Positions 40,083-48,881 are shown, counted from the first letter of the stretch. The stretch is DNA of 64,000 nucleotides from Vogesella margarita (GCF_028548475.1 NZ_JAQQLE010000002.1:1-64000), one strand, 5' to 3'. Numbers and translations are program-made. Notes: a model not told the origin generated them from the sequence alone.

Positions 40083-41053
40083 CGATGAAAGTACTGGTCA
40101 CCGGCGCCGCCGGTTTCATTGGCCGCGCGGTATGTGAAAAACTGCTGGATCGCGGCGATGTGCAAGTGATCGCTGTGGATAACCTCAACGACTACTACGC
40201 GGTGGCGCTGAAACACGCCCGCCTCGCCACCCTGCAGGGGCGCGACGGCTTTCATTTCCACAAGCTGGACATCGCCGACTGGGCCGCGGTTGACGCGCTG
40301 TTCGCCGCCGAACGCCCGGACTACGTGATCCACCTCGCCGCCCAGGCTGGCGTGCGCTACAGCATCGAGAACCCGCACGTGTACGCGCAGAGCAACCTGG
40401 TCGGCCACACCAATATGCTGGAAGCCTGCCGCCGCCACCCGGTGCAGCACCTGGTGTTCGCCAGCTCCAGCAGCGTGTATGGCAAGAACGCCAAGGTGCC
40501 GTTCAGCGAGGACGACCGCGTCGACGAGCCGGTCAGCTTCTACGCCGCCACCAAGAAGGCGAACGAGGTGATGGCGCACAGCTACGCCCACCTGTACCAG
40601 TTCCCGATCACCGGCCTGCGCTTCTTCACCGTGTACGGCCCGTGGGGCCGTCCGGACATGGCGCCGTGGCTGTTTACTGAGGCCATCCTCAAGGGCGAAA
40701 CCATCAAGGTGTTCAACCACGGCCAGATGCAACGCGATTTCACCTACATCGACGACATCGTCGAAGGCGTGCTGCGCGTGATGGCGCATCCGGCCAGCGG
40801 CGACGTGCCGTTTGCGGTGTTCAACATCGGCAACCACAACCCGGTGCCGCTGATGGACTTCATCGAGGCCACCGAAGCCGCCTGCGGCCGCGAGGCGGTC
40901 AAGCAGTACCTGCCGATGCAGGACGGCGACGTGCCGGTTACCTACGCCGACACCGCACGGCTGCGCGACGCGGTTGGCTTCTCGCCGGACACGCCGCTGC
41001 GCGACGGCATGCAGGCCTTCGTCGACTGGTATCGCGGCTACCACCAGGGTTGA
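40079..41053 (+). CDS. NAD-dependent nucleotide-sugar epimerase, UDP-glucuronate 4-epimerase-like
   Basis: 324 residues of the extended SDR family: TGAAGFIG near 8-15, HLAAQAGVRYSIENPHVY, SSSSVYG and the catalytic Y-x3-K in YAATKKANE. Overall pattern matches CapI-type uronate epimerases. It overlaps the glycosyltransferase by 4 bp (ATGA), so the two are co-translated and likely serve surface polysaccharide. A DnaA-box sequence occurs inside at 40174-40182. Confidence 0.85.
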   Translation: MTMKVLVTGAAGFIGRAVCEKLLDRGDVQVIAVDNLNDYYAVALKHARLATLQGRDGFHFHKLDIADWAAVDALFAAERPDYVIHLAAQAGVRYSIENPHVYAQSNLVGHTNMLEACRRHPVQHLVFASSSSVYGKNAKVPFSEDDRVDEPVSFYAATKKANEVMAHSYAHLYQFPITGLRFFTVYGPWGRPDMAPWLFTEAILKGETIKVFNHGQMQRDFTYIDDIVEGVLRVMAHPASGDVPFAVFNIGNHNPVPLMDFIEATEAACGREAVKQYLPMQDGDVPVTYADTARLRDAVGFSPDTPLRDGMQAFVDWYRGYHQG

Positions 41054-41283
41054 GTTATCCACAGTCGGTGGCACGGCCAACGCTGCGACTGCCGGCTGTC
41101 GAGCCGTAAACCGGCCGCCAGCGCCCGCTGCCGCTTGCGACGTCTCATGCTGACGGCCACCGCCGCACGGCGCGTGGCGGGCTGCTGGCGTGCCGCGATC
41201 CGCCGCTTGCTGTCGTGATGCGGCAATTTTTCCGGCACGGTCTAAGCTGAACAGAGGCATTTTCAGCATGGGAGGCGGCAATC

Positions 41284-41520
41284 ATGGATACCGGACATCA
41301 CGAACTGGCCGAGCTGTTTGCACAGCTGGGGCTGGACAACAACGCTCAGGCCATCAGCCGTTTCGTGCTGAGCCATCCGCTACCCGCCGACATGGCGCTG
41401 CCGGAGGCGCCGTTCTGGAGCACAAGCCAGGCCGCCTTCCTGCGCCAGTCGCTGGCCTGCGACGCCGAGTGGTCGGACGCGGTCGATACCCTGGCGGCGC
41501 TGCTGCAGCAACGCGGCTGA
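41284..41520 (+). CDS. DUF2789 family small protein
   Basis: 78 residues: HELAELFAQLGLDNNAQAI, LPEAPFWSTSQAAFLRQSL and a C-terminal helical end match the DUF2789 family, which has no known function. A GGGAGG site lies ahead of the ATG. The 230 bp upstream hold a perfect DnaA box (41055-41063) and no gene. Confidence 0.8.
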   Translation: MDTGHHELAELFAQLGLDNNAQAISRFVLSHPLPADMALPEAPFWSTSQAAFLRQSLACDAEWSDAVDTLAALLQQRG

Positions 41521-41595
41521 CGTCGTTAGCTGCGGCTGAACCTGCTGGCGCCGCGCAGCGATAAATGACATACATATCAACGGTTTGCTGACAGA

Positions 41596-41604
41596 TGCGG
41601 CCAA
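41596..41604 (-). repeat. single motif copy
   Basis: TGCGGCCAACGTTTG, between the DUF2789 gene and the next small gene. Confidence 0.85.
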
Positions 41605-41665
41605 CGTTTGGCCGTGCGGCGGCATGGTCTATGCTGGGTTATCACAGTCGTCGAGGAGACCCGTC

Positions 41666-41980
41666 ATGATGATCGCCCGCTGGAGTATCGAGGCCAAGTT
41701 TGGCCACAAACCGGAAGTCATCGCCGAGATGCAGCGCTGGCTGCGCGACATCGGCTCGCAGGTCGGCTGGACGCCGCAGCGCGTGCGCCTGCTGACCGGC
41801 TCGATCGGCGTCAAGGAGTCCACCATCCAGTCCGAAATCGAGATCGCGGATCTCGCCGAGCTGGACGCCGCCTGGAGCAAGCTGGGCGCCCTGCCCGACC
41901 ACGCCGCGTGGAGCAAGGCGCTGGAGCCGCACGTGGTGTCCGGCACGCAGCGCTGGGAAATCCTGCGCATCATCGGTTAG
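41666..41980 (+). CDS. hypothetical protein, about 104 residues
   Basis: I do not recognise the family. Start ATG 41666 (or the next codon, 41669) has GAGGAG ahead. The predicted alternation of strands and helices (MIARWSIEAKFG ... EVIAEMQRWLRD ... SEIEIADLAELDAAW) would suit a dimeric alpha-beta barrel, but this is only an impression. No signal peptide or membrane helix. Confidence 0.7.
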   Translation: MMIARWSIEAKFGHKPEVIAEMQRWLRDIGSQVGWTPQRVRLLTGSIGVKESTIQSEIEIADLAELDAAWSKLGALPDHAAWSKALEPHVVSGTQRWEILRIIG

Positions 41981-42032
41981 CCACCCGCCATGTCCGGGGA
42001 TGACCGCGCGTCGTCCCCCGGGCGGCTGGCCT

Positions 42033-42052
42033 TGCGGCCAAGGTTGGCCGCA
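42033..42052. repeat. inverted pair of the dispersed motif upstream of rlhA
   Basis: TGCGGCCAAGGTTGGCCGCA, two 9-mers facing each other over GG; the centre is not palindromic. Confidence 0.9.
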
Positions 42053-42125
42053 ACATCGATCCCACCCAAGTGCCTGATTCTGCTATCATTCCGCGCCTTG
42101 CCCCCACCCACCGCAGGAAGTCTTC

Positions 42126-44105
42126 ATGAGTCTGTTGCCGCACCAGGTTGAGCTGTTGTCCCCCGCCAAGAACATCGACATCGGCCGCGAGGCGATTTTG
42201 CACGGTGCGGACGCCGTCTACATCGGCGGCCCCAGCTTCGGCGCGCGGCACAACGCCTGCAACAGCGTGTCGGAGATCGCCGAGCTGGTGCAGTTTGCCC
42301 ACCGCTACCACGCACGCATCTTCACCACGCTCAACACCATCCTGCACGACGCCGAGCTGGACGCCGCGCGCACGCTGATCTGGCAACTGTACGACGCCGG
42401 AGTCGATGCGCTGATCGTGCAGGATATGGGCATCCTGCAGCTGGACCTGCCGCCTATCCAGCTGCACGCCTCCACCCAGTGCGACATCCGCGACGCCGCC
42501 AAGGCGCGCTTCCTGTCCGATGCCGGCTTCTCGCAGGTGGTGCTGGCGCGCGAGCTGACCATCCCGCAAATCCGCGCCATTGCCGATAAGGTCGGCGATA
42601 GCGCCACCATCGAATACTTCATCCACGGTGCGCTGTGCGTCGCCTTCTCCGGCCAGTGCTACATCAGCCACGCCGACAACGGCCGCAGCGCCAACCGTGG
42701 CGACTGCTCGCAGGCCTGTCGCCTGCCCTACACCCTCACCGACGAAAAAGGCGGCGTGGTCGCCTTCGACAAGCACCTGCTGTCGATGAAGGACAACAAC
42801 CAGAGCCGCAACCTCGAAGCGCTGCTCGACGCCGGCGTGCGCTCGCTGAAGATCGAAGGCCGCTACAAGGACGTCAGCTACGTCAAGAACATCACCGCCC
42901 ACTACCGCCTGCTGCTTGACGAAATCATCGAGCGCCGGCCGGAACTGGCGCGCGCCTCCAGCGGCAGCAGCGAAATCTACTTCGCGCCCGATCCGGACAA
43001 GACCTTCCACCGCGGGGCAACGGATTATTTCGCCACTGGCCGCAAGATCGACATCGGCGCCTTCGATTCGCCGAAATTCGTCGGCGTCGAGCTGGGCCAC
43101 GTGCACCAGGTCGGCGACGGCTGGCTGGAGATTGCGACCGAAGACAGCATGGCCAACGGTGATGGCATCAATTACATGAAGAAGCGCGAAGTCGTCGGCA
43201 TGCAGCTGAACACCGTGAAGCAGGTCGGCCACGTGCCGGGCGGCGAGTTGCTGTGGCGCTGCGTGCCCAACGACCCGGCTACGCTTACCGGCCTCAAGCC
43301 CGGCACCCGCATCAGCCGCAACCGCGACCACGCCTGGGAGCTGTCGCTGCTGAAAAAATCGGCAGAACGTCGCATCGGCGTGTGGCTGAACCTGGATGAA
43401 ACCGGCGACGGCCTGGCGCTGACCATCACCGACGAAGACGGCTGCAGCGCCACCGCCCACGCGACACTGGCGCTGGAGCCGGCCAAGGACGCCGCCCGTG
43501 CCGAAGCTGGCCTGCGCGACGCGGTCGCCAAGCTCGGCAACACCATGTTCGTGGCCAACGACGTGGCGCTGAACCTGACGCAGCCGTGGTTCGTGCCCTC
43601 GTCGGTGATCAATGCTCTGCGCCGCGACGCGGTGGAAAAGCTGGAAGCCGCCAGGTTGGCCGCATGGCCACGCCAGCCGCGCAAGGCGCCGGTGGAGCCG
43701 CCGGTGCCGTATCCGGAAAAAAACCTCAGCTACCTCGCCAACGTCTACAACGCCAAGGCCTGGGATTTCTACAAGAAACACGGCGTGGAAGTGATTGAGC
43801 CGGCGTATGAAGCGCACCAGGAAGAAGGCGAAGTCAGCCTGATGATCACCAAGCACTGCCTGCGCTTCTCCTACAACCTGTGTCCGAAGCAGGCCAAGGG
43901 CGTCAAGGGCGTGATGGGCCAGGTGCGCGCCGACCCGATGGTGCTGAAATCCGGCGACGAGACCTACACGCTGAAATTCGAATGCCGTCCGTGCGAGATG
44001 CACGTGATGGGCAAGATGAAGAAGCACATTTTGAAGTCGCCGCCGCCGTCCGAGATCCCGGCGACGGCGCCGATCACCTTCTTCAAGCAGCGGCCTGCGT
44101 CGTAA
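42126..44105 (+). CDS. rlhA: RlhA (YdcP), 23S rRNA hydroxylation U32-family protein
   Basis: 659 residues, close to the E. coli RlhA length. The sequence follows it closely: LLSPAKNIDIGREAILHGADA, LHASTQCDIRD, FIHGALCVAFSGQCYISH, NRGDCSQACRLPYTL and KIEGRYKD, with conserved cysteines for an iron-sulfur site, plus a C-terminal CRPCEMH block. RlhA is needed for hydroxylation of C2501 in 23S rRNA. A motif copy (43656) is encoded as RLAAW with the rare AGG codon. Confidence 0.93.
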   Translation: MSLLPHQVELLSPAKNIDIGREAILHGADAVYIGGPSFGARHNACNSVSEIAELVQFAHRYHARIFTTLNTILHDAELDAARTLIWQLYDAGVDALIVQDMGILQLDLPPIQLHASTQCDIRDAAKARFLSDAGFSQVVLARELTIPQIRAIADKVGDSATIEYFIHGALCVAFSGQCYISHADNGRSANRGDCSQACRLPYTLTDEKGGVVAFDKHLLSMKDNNQSRNLEALLDAGVRSLKIEGRYKDVSYVKNITAHYRLLLDEIIERRPELARASSGSSEIYFAPDPDKTFHRGATDYFATGRKIDIGAFDSPKFVGVELGHVHQVGDGWLEIATEDSMANGDGINYMKKREVVGMQLNTVKQVGHVPGGELLWRCVPNDPATLTGLKPGTRISRNRDHAWELSLLKKSAERRIGVWLNLDETGDGLALTITDEDGCSATAHATLALEPAKDAARAEAGLRDAVAKLGNTMFVANDVALNLTQPWFVPSSVINALRRDAVEKLEAARLAAWPRQPRKAPVEPPVPYPEKNLSYLANVYNAKAWDFYKKHGVEVIEPAYEAHQEEGEVSLMITKHCLRFSYNLCPKQAKGVKGVMGQVRADPMVLKSGDETYTLKFECRPCEMHVMGKMKKHILKSPPPSEIPATAPITFFKQRPAS

Positions 44106-44117
44106 TTTGAATGGGGT

Positions 44118-44137
44118 TGCGGCCAACGTTGGCCGCA
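44118..44137. repeat. palindromic copy of the dispersed motif
   Basis: Perfect 20-bp TGCGGCCAACGTTGGCCGCA between the rlhA stop and its terminator. Confidence 0.92.
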
Positions 44138-44157
44138 GGGTTTTGATGACATAGAAC

Positions 44158-44187
44158 AAGGGCAAGCCGGATGGCTTGCCCTTTTTT
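44158..44187 (+). terminator. terminator of rlhA
   Basis: An 11-bp stem, AAGGGCAAGCC (44158-44168) with GGCTTGCCCTT (44173-44183), and a T6 tail. The stem core repeats that at 11584-11617. Confidence 0.93.
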
Positions 44188-44289
44188 ATGCACAATTGAT
44201 GTGATATTCGTAGAAGAAAAAAATATTAATGAAATGGTCATGTTTTCCATCTGCTATATAAGTCAGTAACCAGACATGTAATTTATGGT

Positions 44290-44754
44290 TTATCCTATTT
44301 CATTTTCAATTAATTTTATAAAATTTTGACAAAACTTTTCAAGATCGTTTGAGGTGATAGTGGCACGCCATGTAACAATTTTAGACCGAGGGTCATAGTC
44401 TTCAAACTGGATACTAACATGGTCCAAGACACGATCGTCGGAGGAGAAATGGATGCGACCATGAGCAACCGCATTACGTAACATTTTTATGAGCTGATTT
44501 AATGTCTCAGGTGAGCCGAGTTCAATCTTCCAACTAGGCCATCCTTGATCTTTAAGTTCAGATAGCGTCAAGGTATTAACTCGTTCGACAAGTTTGCGTT
44601 CATTAGGATATACGATAAGCCCTAGCAGTGAGAGAACAAGTTGTGTGACTACATGAACATCATGACCATTTTTGTAGGCATGCTCAATGTGTTCGAGGTT
44701 CTTGCGTGTACGATGTGCAAAACCTAGAGTGTCATTTCGTGATGTGTAGTGCAT
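44290..44754 (-). CDS. HEPN-domain protein in an AT-rich islet
   Basis: 154 residues from ATG 44754, which has GGAGG 10 bases ahead. The Arg-x4-His motif of HEPN RNases is present as RNAVAH (93-98), with a helical N-terminal half; it resembles the pEK499_p136-like HEPN group. HEPN proteins are often RNases in toxin or phage-defence systems, but no nucleotidyltransferase antitoxin is adjacent. Codon use and GC (around 40 percent by eye) are unlike the flanks, indicating transfer. Confidence 0.75.
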   Translation of the reverse strand: MHYTSRNDTLGFAHRTRKNLEHIEHAYKNGHDVHVVTQLVLSLLGLIVYPNERKLVERVNTLTLSELKDQGWPSWKIELGSPETLNQLIKMLRNAVAHGRIHFSSDDRVLDHVSIQFEDYDPRSKIVTWRATITSNDLEKFCQNFIKLIENEIG

Positions 44755-44831
44755 TGTCTTAATACCTCCAAAATTCACAATAACAGAAAGCTTTCTGTAG
44801 AAATTTATGAATGTAAATATTTTATTAATAA

Positions 44832-45257
44832 TTAATTTTGTACGGCAGTTACTTTTCCATTATCTGTATAAACATATGTACTATATCTACCATGAAATGG
44901 TCTAAAGACGTATTGTGTTCGTCTGCCATTACTTGTAATGGTGCTATTTTGACCATTAGGCGACCCCATCGCTGCCAACATGCCACATTCACTCATTCCA
45001 ATAGCCACGGATTCACTCATGATAATACTGTGTTCAGCTTGGCTTGGTGAGACACCTCCTCTGTTTTTAATTTCGGCAGCAACAGTAGAAACTGCTTGTG
45101 GATTACCCATCCGCAGCCAGTGGCCATACTGCATACAAAGAGCTGCATTGCCTAAACTCTTCGCTGTGCTTGGGCTGATAGTCGTCACACAGGAAGTTAA
45201 GGAGAAGGCTATTAGTAATGCTGATATTGCAATCCGAGATGAAAAATTTTGAAACAT
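44832..45257 (-). CDS. hypothetical lipoprotein in the AT-rich islet
   Basis: 141 residues; signal peptide ending in the lipobox LTSC with Cys23. The mature part has a helical region (SLGNAALCMQYGHWL) and a C-terminal Tyr-rich beta region. Family not recognised. The ATG at 45257 has GGGAGG five bases ahead, and the leader GGAGGTATTA is shared with the HEPN gene downstream, which may be in the same operon (77 bp gap). Low GC like its neighbour. Confidence 0.75.
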   Translation of the reverse strand: MFQNFSSRIAISALLIAFSLTSCVTTISPSTAKSLGNAALCMQYGHWLRMGNPQAVSTVAAEIKNRGGVSPSQAEHSIIMSESVAIGMSECGMLAAMGSPNGQNSTITSNGRRTQYVFRPFHGRYSTYVYTDNGKVTAVQN

Positions 45258-45516
45258 AATACCTCCCACTATCGAGTGCTAAATAGCACCGAACGTACAG
45301 AGCTTCATAAGTTTAGGCTAGATTTTACTTCCAAAGAGCAATGACATATCCACACATATCTTGCCTAGTGCATAGCAATAAGCATTTACTAAAACTAGAT
45401 CAATTACTTCACATTTCCTAGGGCTGTTGACGTTTTTAGCCAAGGATGTGAAAGCAGTGTACTGCGCGGTAGGCGTTGGGCTGAGCCTGCGAAGCCCAAC
45501 GCCTACCGAAATTAAC

Positions 45517-45563
45517 AAAAAGGTTGGCCGCAAGCCGTCATGGCGTTGCGGCCAACCTTTTTT
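45517..45563. terminator. motif-pair hairpin with A/T arms, bidirectional terminator shape
   Basis: A 16-bp stem, AAAAAGGTTGGCCGCA (45517-45532) with its complement (45547-45562), loop partly self-paired (GCC/GGC), ending in T6 on the plus strand. Both arms are motif copies. Confidence 0.8.
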
Positions 45564-45901
45564 GAAATATGGCATTCGCTGCGCGAATATTTTTTATCTG
45601 CCGCTTTCCGAACGGCGGCGGGATACTTTCTTTTGCTTCGCCAAAAGAAAGTATCCAAAGAAAAGGCGACCCGAAGGCACAAGAATTCCCGCGAAAACCG
45701 CCGCCATCCCGGCGCCGCCCATCCGCTGCGCTCAAAAGAGGGCGGCTTGTTTCCGGGATGGCGCCATTTTTCACGGCTTGCGCCAACGGGGATGGGCGCG
45801 TCGGTGCGGTGTTGGCCGGCGGATTTAGCTTGTGGGTATAAGTTATCCACAGCATGGTAGGTTGGGCTGAGCCTGCGAAGCCCAAAGTTTAACGCGATTG
45901 A

Positions 45902-45935
45902 GTTGGCCGCAAGCCGTCATGGCTTTGCGGCCAAC
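45902..45935. repeat. motif inverted pair downstream of yitT-type gene
   Basis: GTTGGCCGCA (45902-45911) pairs with TGCGGCCAAC (45926-45935); loop AAGCCGTCATGGCT-like as in the hairpin at 45517. It follows the stop of the minus-strand gene at 45941. Confidence 0.85.
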
Positions 45936-45940
45936 CTTGC

Positions 45941-46579
45941 TTACGACGCCGCAATATAGCGATCCGGCCGGTGGTAGAAGCCGATCACCAGGCTCATCGC
46001 GGCGGCGCCGATCAGTGAGCCGATCAGCTGCGGCAGGCTGCACAGCAGCAGCGACGCCAGCAGGATCGCGAGGTCGATGCCGAATTGCAGCTTGCCGGCG
46101 CGCAGGCCGTAACGCTGCTGTACGTACAGCGCCAGGATGTTGATGCCGCCGACGCTGGCCTTGTGGCGGAACAGCGCGATCAGGCCCATGCCGAGCAGCA
46201 GCCCGCCGAGCAGGCCGGTGGAGTACGGGTTCAGCGTGCCGGCGAACGGGAACAGCTCGCGGCATTGCGTGGACAGCAGCGACACCAGCGCCACGCAGAC
46301 AAAGGTGCGCATGGTGAAGGCGGCGCCCATGTGGCGCAGCGCCAGCCAGTAGAACGGCAGGTTGATCAGGAAGAACAGCCAGCCAAACGGCGCCAGGCCC
46401 TGGTAGTGCAGCAGAAAGGCGATGCCGGCGGTACCGCCGGTGAGCAGGCCAGCCTGCACGAACATGGCCATGCCGAAGCCGATGAAGGAGGTGCCGATCA
46501 GGATGGCGAGCAGGTCTTCTGCCACGCTGTGTGCCAGCGGATTGTGTCCGCTTGTCAGGTGCGGGGTGTCGGTAGTCAT
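45941..46579 (-). CDS. YitT family membrane protein
   Basis: 212 residues with five to six membrane helices. GGTAGIAFLLHY, FFLINLPFYWLA and KASVGGINILALYVQ are typical of the YitT_membrane domain; the C-terminal DUF2179 cytoplasmic domain of Gram-positive YitT is absent. Role in the family is poorly defined. Confidence 0.87.
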   Translation of the reverse strand: MTTDTPHLTSGHNPLAHSVAEDLLAILIGTSFIGFGMAMFVQAGLLTGGTAGIAFLLHYQGLAPFGWLFFLINLPFYWLALRHMGAAFTMRTFVCVALVSLLSTQCRELFPFAGTLNPYSTGLLGGLLLGMGLIALFRHKASVGGINILALYVQQRYGLRAGKLQFGIDLAILLASLLLCSLPQLIGSLIGAAAMSLVIGFYHRPDRYIAAS

Positions 46580-46884
46580 GGGTGGATACCGTGGGGCGAA
46601 TTGTCAGAAACGGCGCGCCGGGTAAGGGCGCCGCACCGGTTTAGCTGCACGCAAGAAACCTGCCAGCCAAACGGCGGGCGACGGCTGGCCGCCGGACGCT
46701 GGCGCGCCTTGTGGCGGGGCAAAATGCTGCATCGGCGGCAGTGCTGGCACCGGCATGGTGCCGGCCGCTGCTTGCGGCCAACCTTGTGGCCGCTGTGTTG
46801 CCGGCGTGGGCAACACCAGCCGGAAGGCCGCCGCGTTTCGTGCTACAACGGCAGCATCTGTTCTTTTAACTTGCCGTGCCGCCC
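46580..46884. other. intergenic region upstream of a small membrane ORF
   Basis: 305 bp without a supported gene. It has one motif copy (46773), and a 6-bp hairpin GGCACC/GGTGCC (46746-46762). Confidence 0.5.
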
Positions 46885-47064
46885 ATGGATTTCCTGCGCC
46901 GTTTTTTCCTGCGTCATTACCGCGATCCCTACACCCGCTTTTCGCTGCTGATGTGTGGGCTGATGCTGGCCTTGCTGCTGCTGGTGTGGCTGTTCGATCT
47001 GGATACGCCGGCGCACGAGCCGGTACCGTTGCCGCCGCCGGCGAGCATCGGTGTGCCGGTGTAG
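46885..47064 (+). CDS. small single-pass membrane protein, uncertain
   Basis: 59 residues from ATG 46885 (an in-frame ATG lies three codons earlier, 46876). A basic N-terminus (FLRRFFLRHYRDPYTR) is followed by one strong helix (FSLLMCGLMLALLLLVWLF) and a Pro-rich tail. Family not recognised and no clear ribosome-binding site, so it may not be translated. Confidence 0.45.
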   Translation: MDFLRRFFLRHYRDPYTRFSLLMCGLMLALLLLVWLFDLDTPAHEPVPLPPPASIGVPV

Positions 47065-47140
47065 CCGCGATGGCTCTGCGCGGCTTGCCAGCCGGCGATG
47101 ATGGCGGGATGATCGGTGGCTTACTGCGGGGGATGAGGCG

Positions 47141-47602
47141 ATGAACGGTTTGTTGCTGGCGCTGGCGTTTGTGATGGGGGTGGTGGTGCCGCTGCAGGCG
47201 GCGATCAATCACCAGCTGAAGCTGCTGATCGGCGGCAGCCCGGTGCTGGCGGCGCTGGTGTCGTTCGCGGTGGGGCTGGTGACGCTGAGCATCGCCGCGC
47301 TGCTGAGCGGGCAGAAGTGGGTCGGCCTTGCCGCACTGCCGCGCGCGGAGTGGTGGATGTTGACCGGTGGCGCGCTGGGGGCGCTGTTCGTGTTCGGCAC
47401 CACGCTGCTGGCGCCGCGGCTGGGGGTCGCGGTGATGCTGTCGCTGATCATCGCCGGCCAGGTGTGCGCGTCGCTGCTGTTCGACCGTTACGGCTGGCTG
47501 GGCATGCCGCTGAAGGAGATCAACAGCTGGCGCCTGGCTGGCGCGCTGCTGGTGGTGGCCGGGGTGCTGCTGGTGAATCTGGGCGACCGCATCGGCCGGT
47601 AG
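47141..47602 (+). CDS. DMT-type transporter of the YdcZ (DUF606) family
   Basis: 153 residues with five membrane helices. LALAFVMGVVVPLQAAINHQL at the N-terminus and the GALGALFVFGTTLLAPRLGV segment are typical of DUF606, a half-size relative of EamA transporters. Substrate unknown. Confidence 0.87.
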   Translation: MNGLLLALAFVMGVVVPLQAAINHQLKLLIGGSPVLAALVSFAVGLVTLSIAALLSGQKWVGLAALPRAEWWMLTGGALGALFVFGTTLLAPRLGVAVMLSLIIAGQVCASLLFDRYGWLGMPLKEINSWRLAGALLVVAGVLLVNLGDRIGR

Positions 47603-47615
47603 CGGCCGGCGCAGC

Positions 47616-47629
47616 GTTTCACGTGGAAC
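47616..47629. promoter_or_regulatory. degenerate parS-like site
   Basis: GTTTCACGTGGAAC, one mismatch to the 14-base parS core. Confidence 0.5.
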
Positions 47630-47742
47630 CGCCCGGCGGCGGCCGACAAACAGCACAATGGCAACAGCGGATTGCGTTACAATCCGCTGTTTTTCATTGC
47701 GGCGGCAGAAATGCTGCCGAATCAGGGTTTTAAGGAATCAGT

Positions 47743-48141
47743 GTGGCCGATATCGAGCGCCTCGATACGTGGGTAAAGTACAAGAATGGCCTGTGCAGCG
47801 ACTGCATGGGCAGCTGTTGCAGCATGCCGGTGGAAGTGAAGCTGCCGGATCTGGTGCGCATCGGCGTGGTGGACGAGTTCGAGCTGGGCGAGCCTATCAA
47901 GAACATCGCCAAACGTCTGGAAAAGCAGCGCATCATCCAGCATTTCAACTTCAAGAGCGGCCTGTTCACGCTGACGCAGCGCGCCAACGGCGACTGTCAG
48001 TACCTGGACCAGAAGACCCGGCTGTGCAGCATCTATGCGCAGCGGCCGAATACTTGCCGCAATCACCCGCAGGTCGGCCCGCGACCGGGGTTTTGCGCCT
48101 ATACCCGTAATCCGCAGCATGGCCGCAAGGTGAGTACATGA
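47743..48141 (+). CDS. YkgJ-family cysteine cluster protein
   Basis: 132 residues from a GTG start with AAGGA ahead. Cysteines at 18, 21, 25 and 26 (CSDCMGSCC) and a second cluster in C-x10-C-x9-C form the CxxCxxxCC zinc- or iron-binding pattern of the family. Function unknown. It overlaps the next gene by 4 bp (ATGA). Confidence 0.88.
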   Translation: MADIERLDTWVKYKNGLCSDCMGSCCSMPVEVKLPDLVRIGVVDEFELGEPIKNIAKRLEKQRIIQHFNFKSGLFTLTQRANGDCQYLDQKTRLCSIYAQRPNTCRNHPQVGPRPGFCAYTRNPQHGRKVST

Positions 48142-48470
48142 GCGACAAACAGAGCAACAACCCGCTGCACGGCGTGACGCTGGAAGCGATGCTGACCGAG
48201 CTGCACGCCCACTACGGCTGGGACGGCCTGGCCAGCCGCATCAAGGTGCGCTGCTTCAGTCACGACCCGAGCATCAAGTCCAGCCTCGCCTTCCTGCGCC
48301 GCACGCCGTGGGCGCGCGACAAGGTGGAGGCGCTGTTCCTGCAGCTGAAGAAGCCGAAGCACACCCTGGCGCCGAAGCCGAGCAGCGAGCGTGCGCCGGC
48401 CGGCCACGGTGCGGCCAGGGCGCCGACCATCCTGTTTGCCCGCAAGACGCCGCCGACGGACGACGCCTGA
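48138..48470 (+). CDS. VF530/DUF2132 family DNA-binding protein
   Basis: 110 residues: [31 protein letters not shown] and [18 protein letters not shown] are the conserved VF530 core (about 65 residues). A basic, low-complexity tail follows. DNA binding is reported for the family; its role is unknown. Confidence 0.9.
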   Translation: MSDKQSNNPLHGVTLEAMLTELHAHYGWDGLASRIKVRCFSHDPSIKSSLAFLRRTPWARDKVEALFLQLKKPKHTLAPKPSSERAPAGHGAARAPTILFARKTPPTDDA

Positions 48471-48494
48471 GCCGCCCGCCACCCTAACCCTCCG

Positions 48495-48519
48495 GCCGCG
48501 ACACGTGTCGCGGCTTTTT
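48495..48519 (+). terminator. terminator of the ykgJ-VF530 pair
   Basis: Palindrome GCCGCGACACGTGTCGCGGC (48495-48514) followed by T5. Confidence 0.88.
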
Positions 48520-48536
48520 GACGCAAGGAGCCGCCG

Positions 48537-48881
48537 ATGACCGTGCCCGCCGTATTGCTCGATGCCCGCGGCCTGATCGCCGCACAACGCCAGTTTGCCG
48601 CCGAGCGCGACTGGCAGCGTTTCCACACCCCGCGCAACCTGATGCTGGCGCTGACCGGCGAGGTGGGCGAGCTGGCGGAGCTGTTCCAGTGGCGCACGGA
48701 CGCCGAGGCGGCGGCGATGGCGGAAGAGCCGCAGGCGTTCGAGCGGCTGCAGGAGGAAATCGCCGACGTGATGATGTACCTGGTGCGGCTGGCAGATGTC
48801 TGCGGCGTGGATCTCGACCATGCGCTGCAGGACAAGCTGCAGAAGAATGCGCTGAAATATCCGGCCCCGGGACGGGAATAA
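48537..48881 (+). CDS. nucleotide pyrophosphohydrolase, MazG/RS21-C6 type
   Basis: 114 residues of the all-alpha NTP pyrophosphatase fold: TGEVGELAELFQW and EEIADVMMYLVRLAD give the E-x2-E and E-x3-D metal-binding sets. The family cleaves (d)NTPs, often dCTP analogues, as house-cleaning. AAGGAG precedes the ATG. Single gene. Confidence 0.88.
   Translation: MTVPAVLLDARGLIAAQRQFAAERDWQRFHTPRNLMLALTGEVGELAELFQWRTDAEAAAMAEEPQAFERLQEEIADVMMYLVRLADVCGVDLDHALQDKLQKNALKYPAPGRE

Larger units (their letters stand above)
45258..45940. repeat. repeat-dense gene-free segment
   Basis: 683 bp with no convincing gene. In order: a 15-bp inverted repeat (45468-45482 with 45493-45507); a motif hairpin (45517-45563); a 15-bp hairpin GGATACTTTCTTTTG / complement (45621-45635, 45642-45655); a 10-bp inverted repeat (45703-45712 with 45753-45762); a DnaA box (45843-45851); a second copy of the first repeat's 24-base core (45862-45885, first at 45476-45499); and a second motif hairpin (45902-45935). 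The two motif hairpins also share their loop sequence. Confidence 0.8.

Noticed and set aside
44290-45257. HEPN gene plus neighbour as a HEPN-MNT toxin-antitoxin system
   Set aside because: The neighbour is a lipoprotein with a signal peptide, not a nucleotidyltransferase; the window's nucleotidyltransferase-fold gene is 29 kb away.
45512-45885. Overlapping small frames in the repeat-dense stretch
   Set aside because: They translate hairpins and repeats, appear in every frame, and have no plausible start signals.
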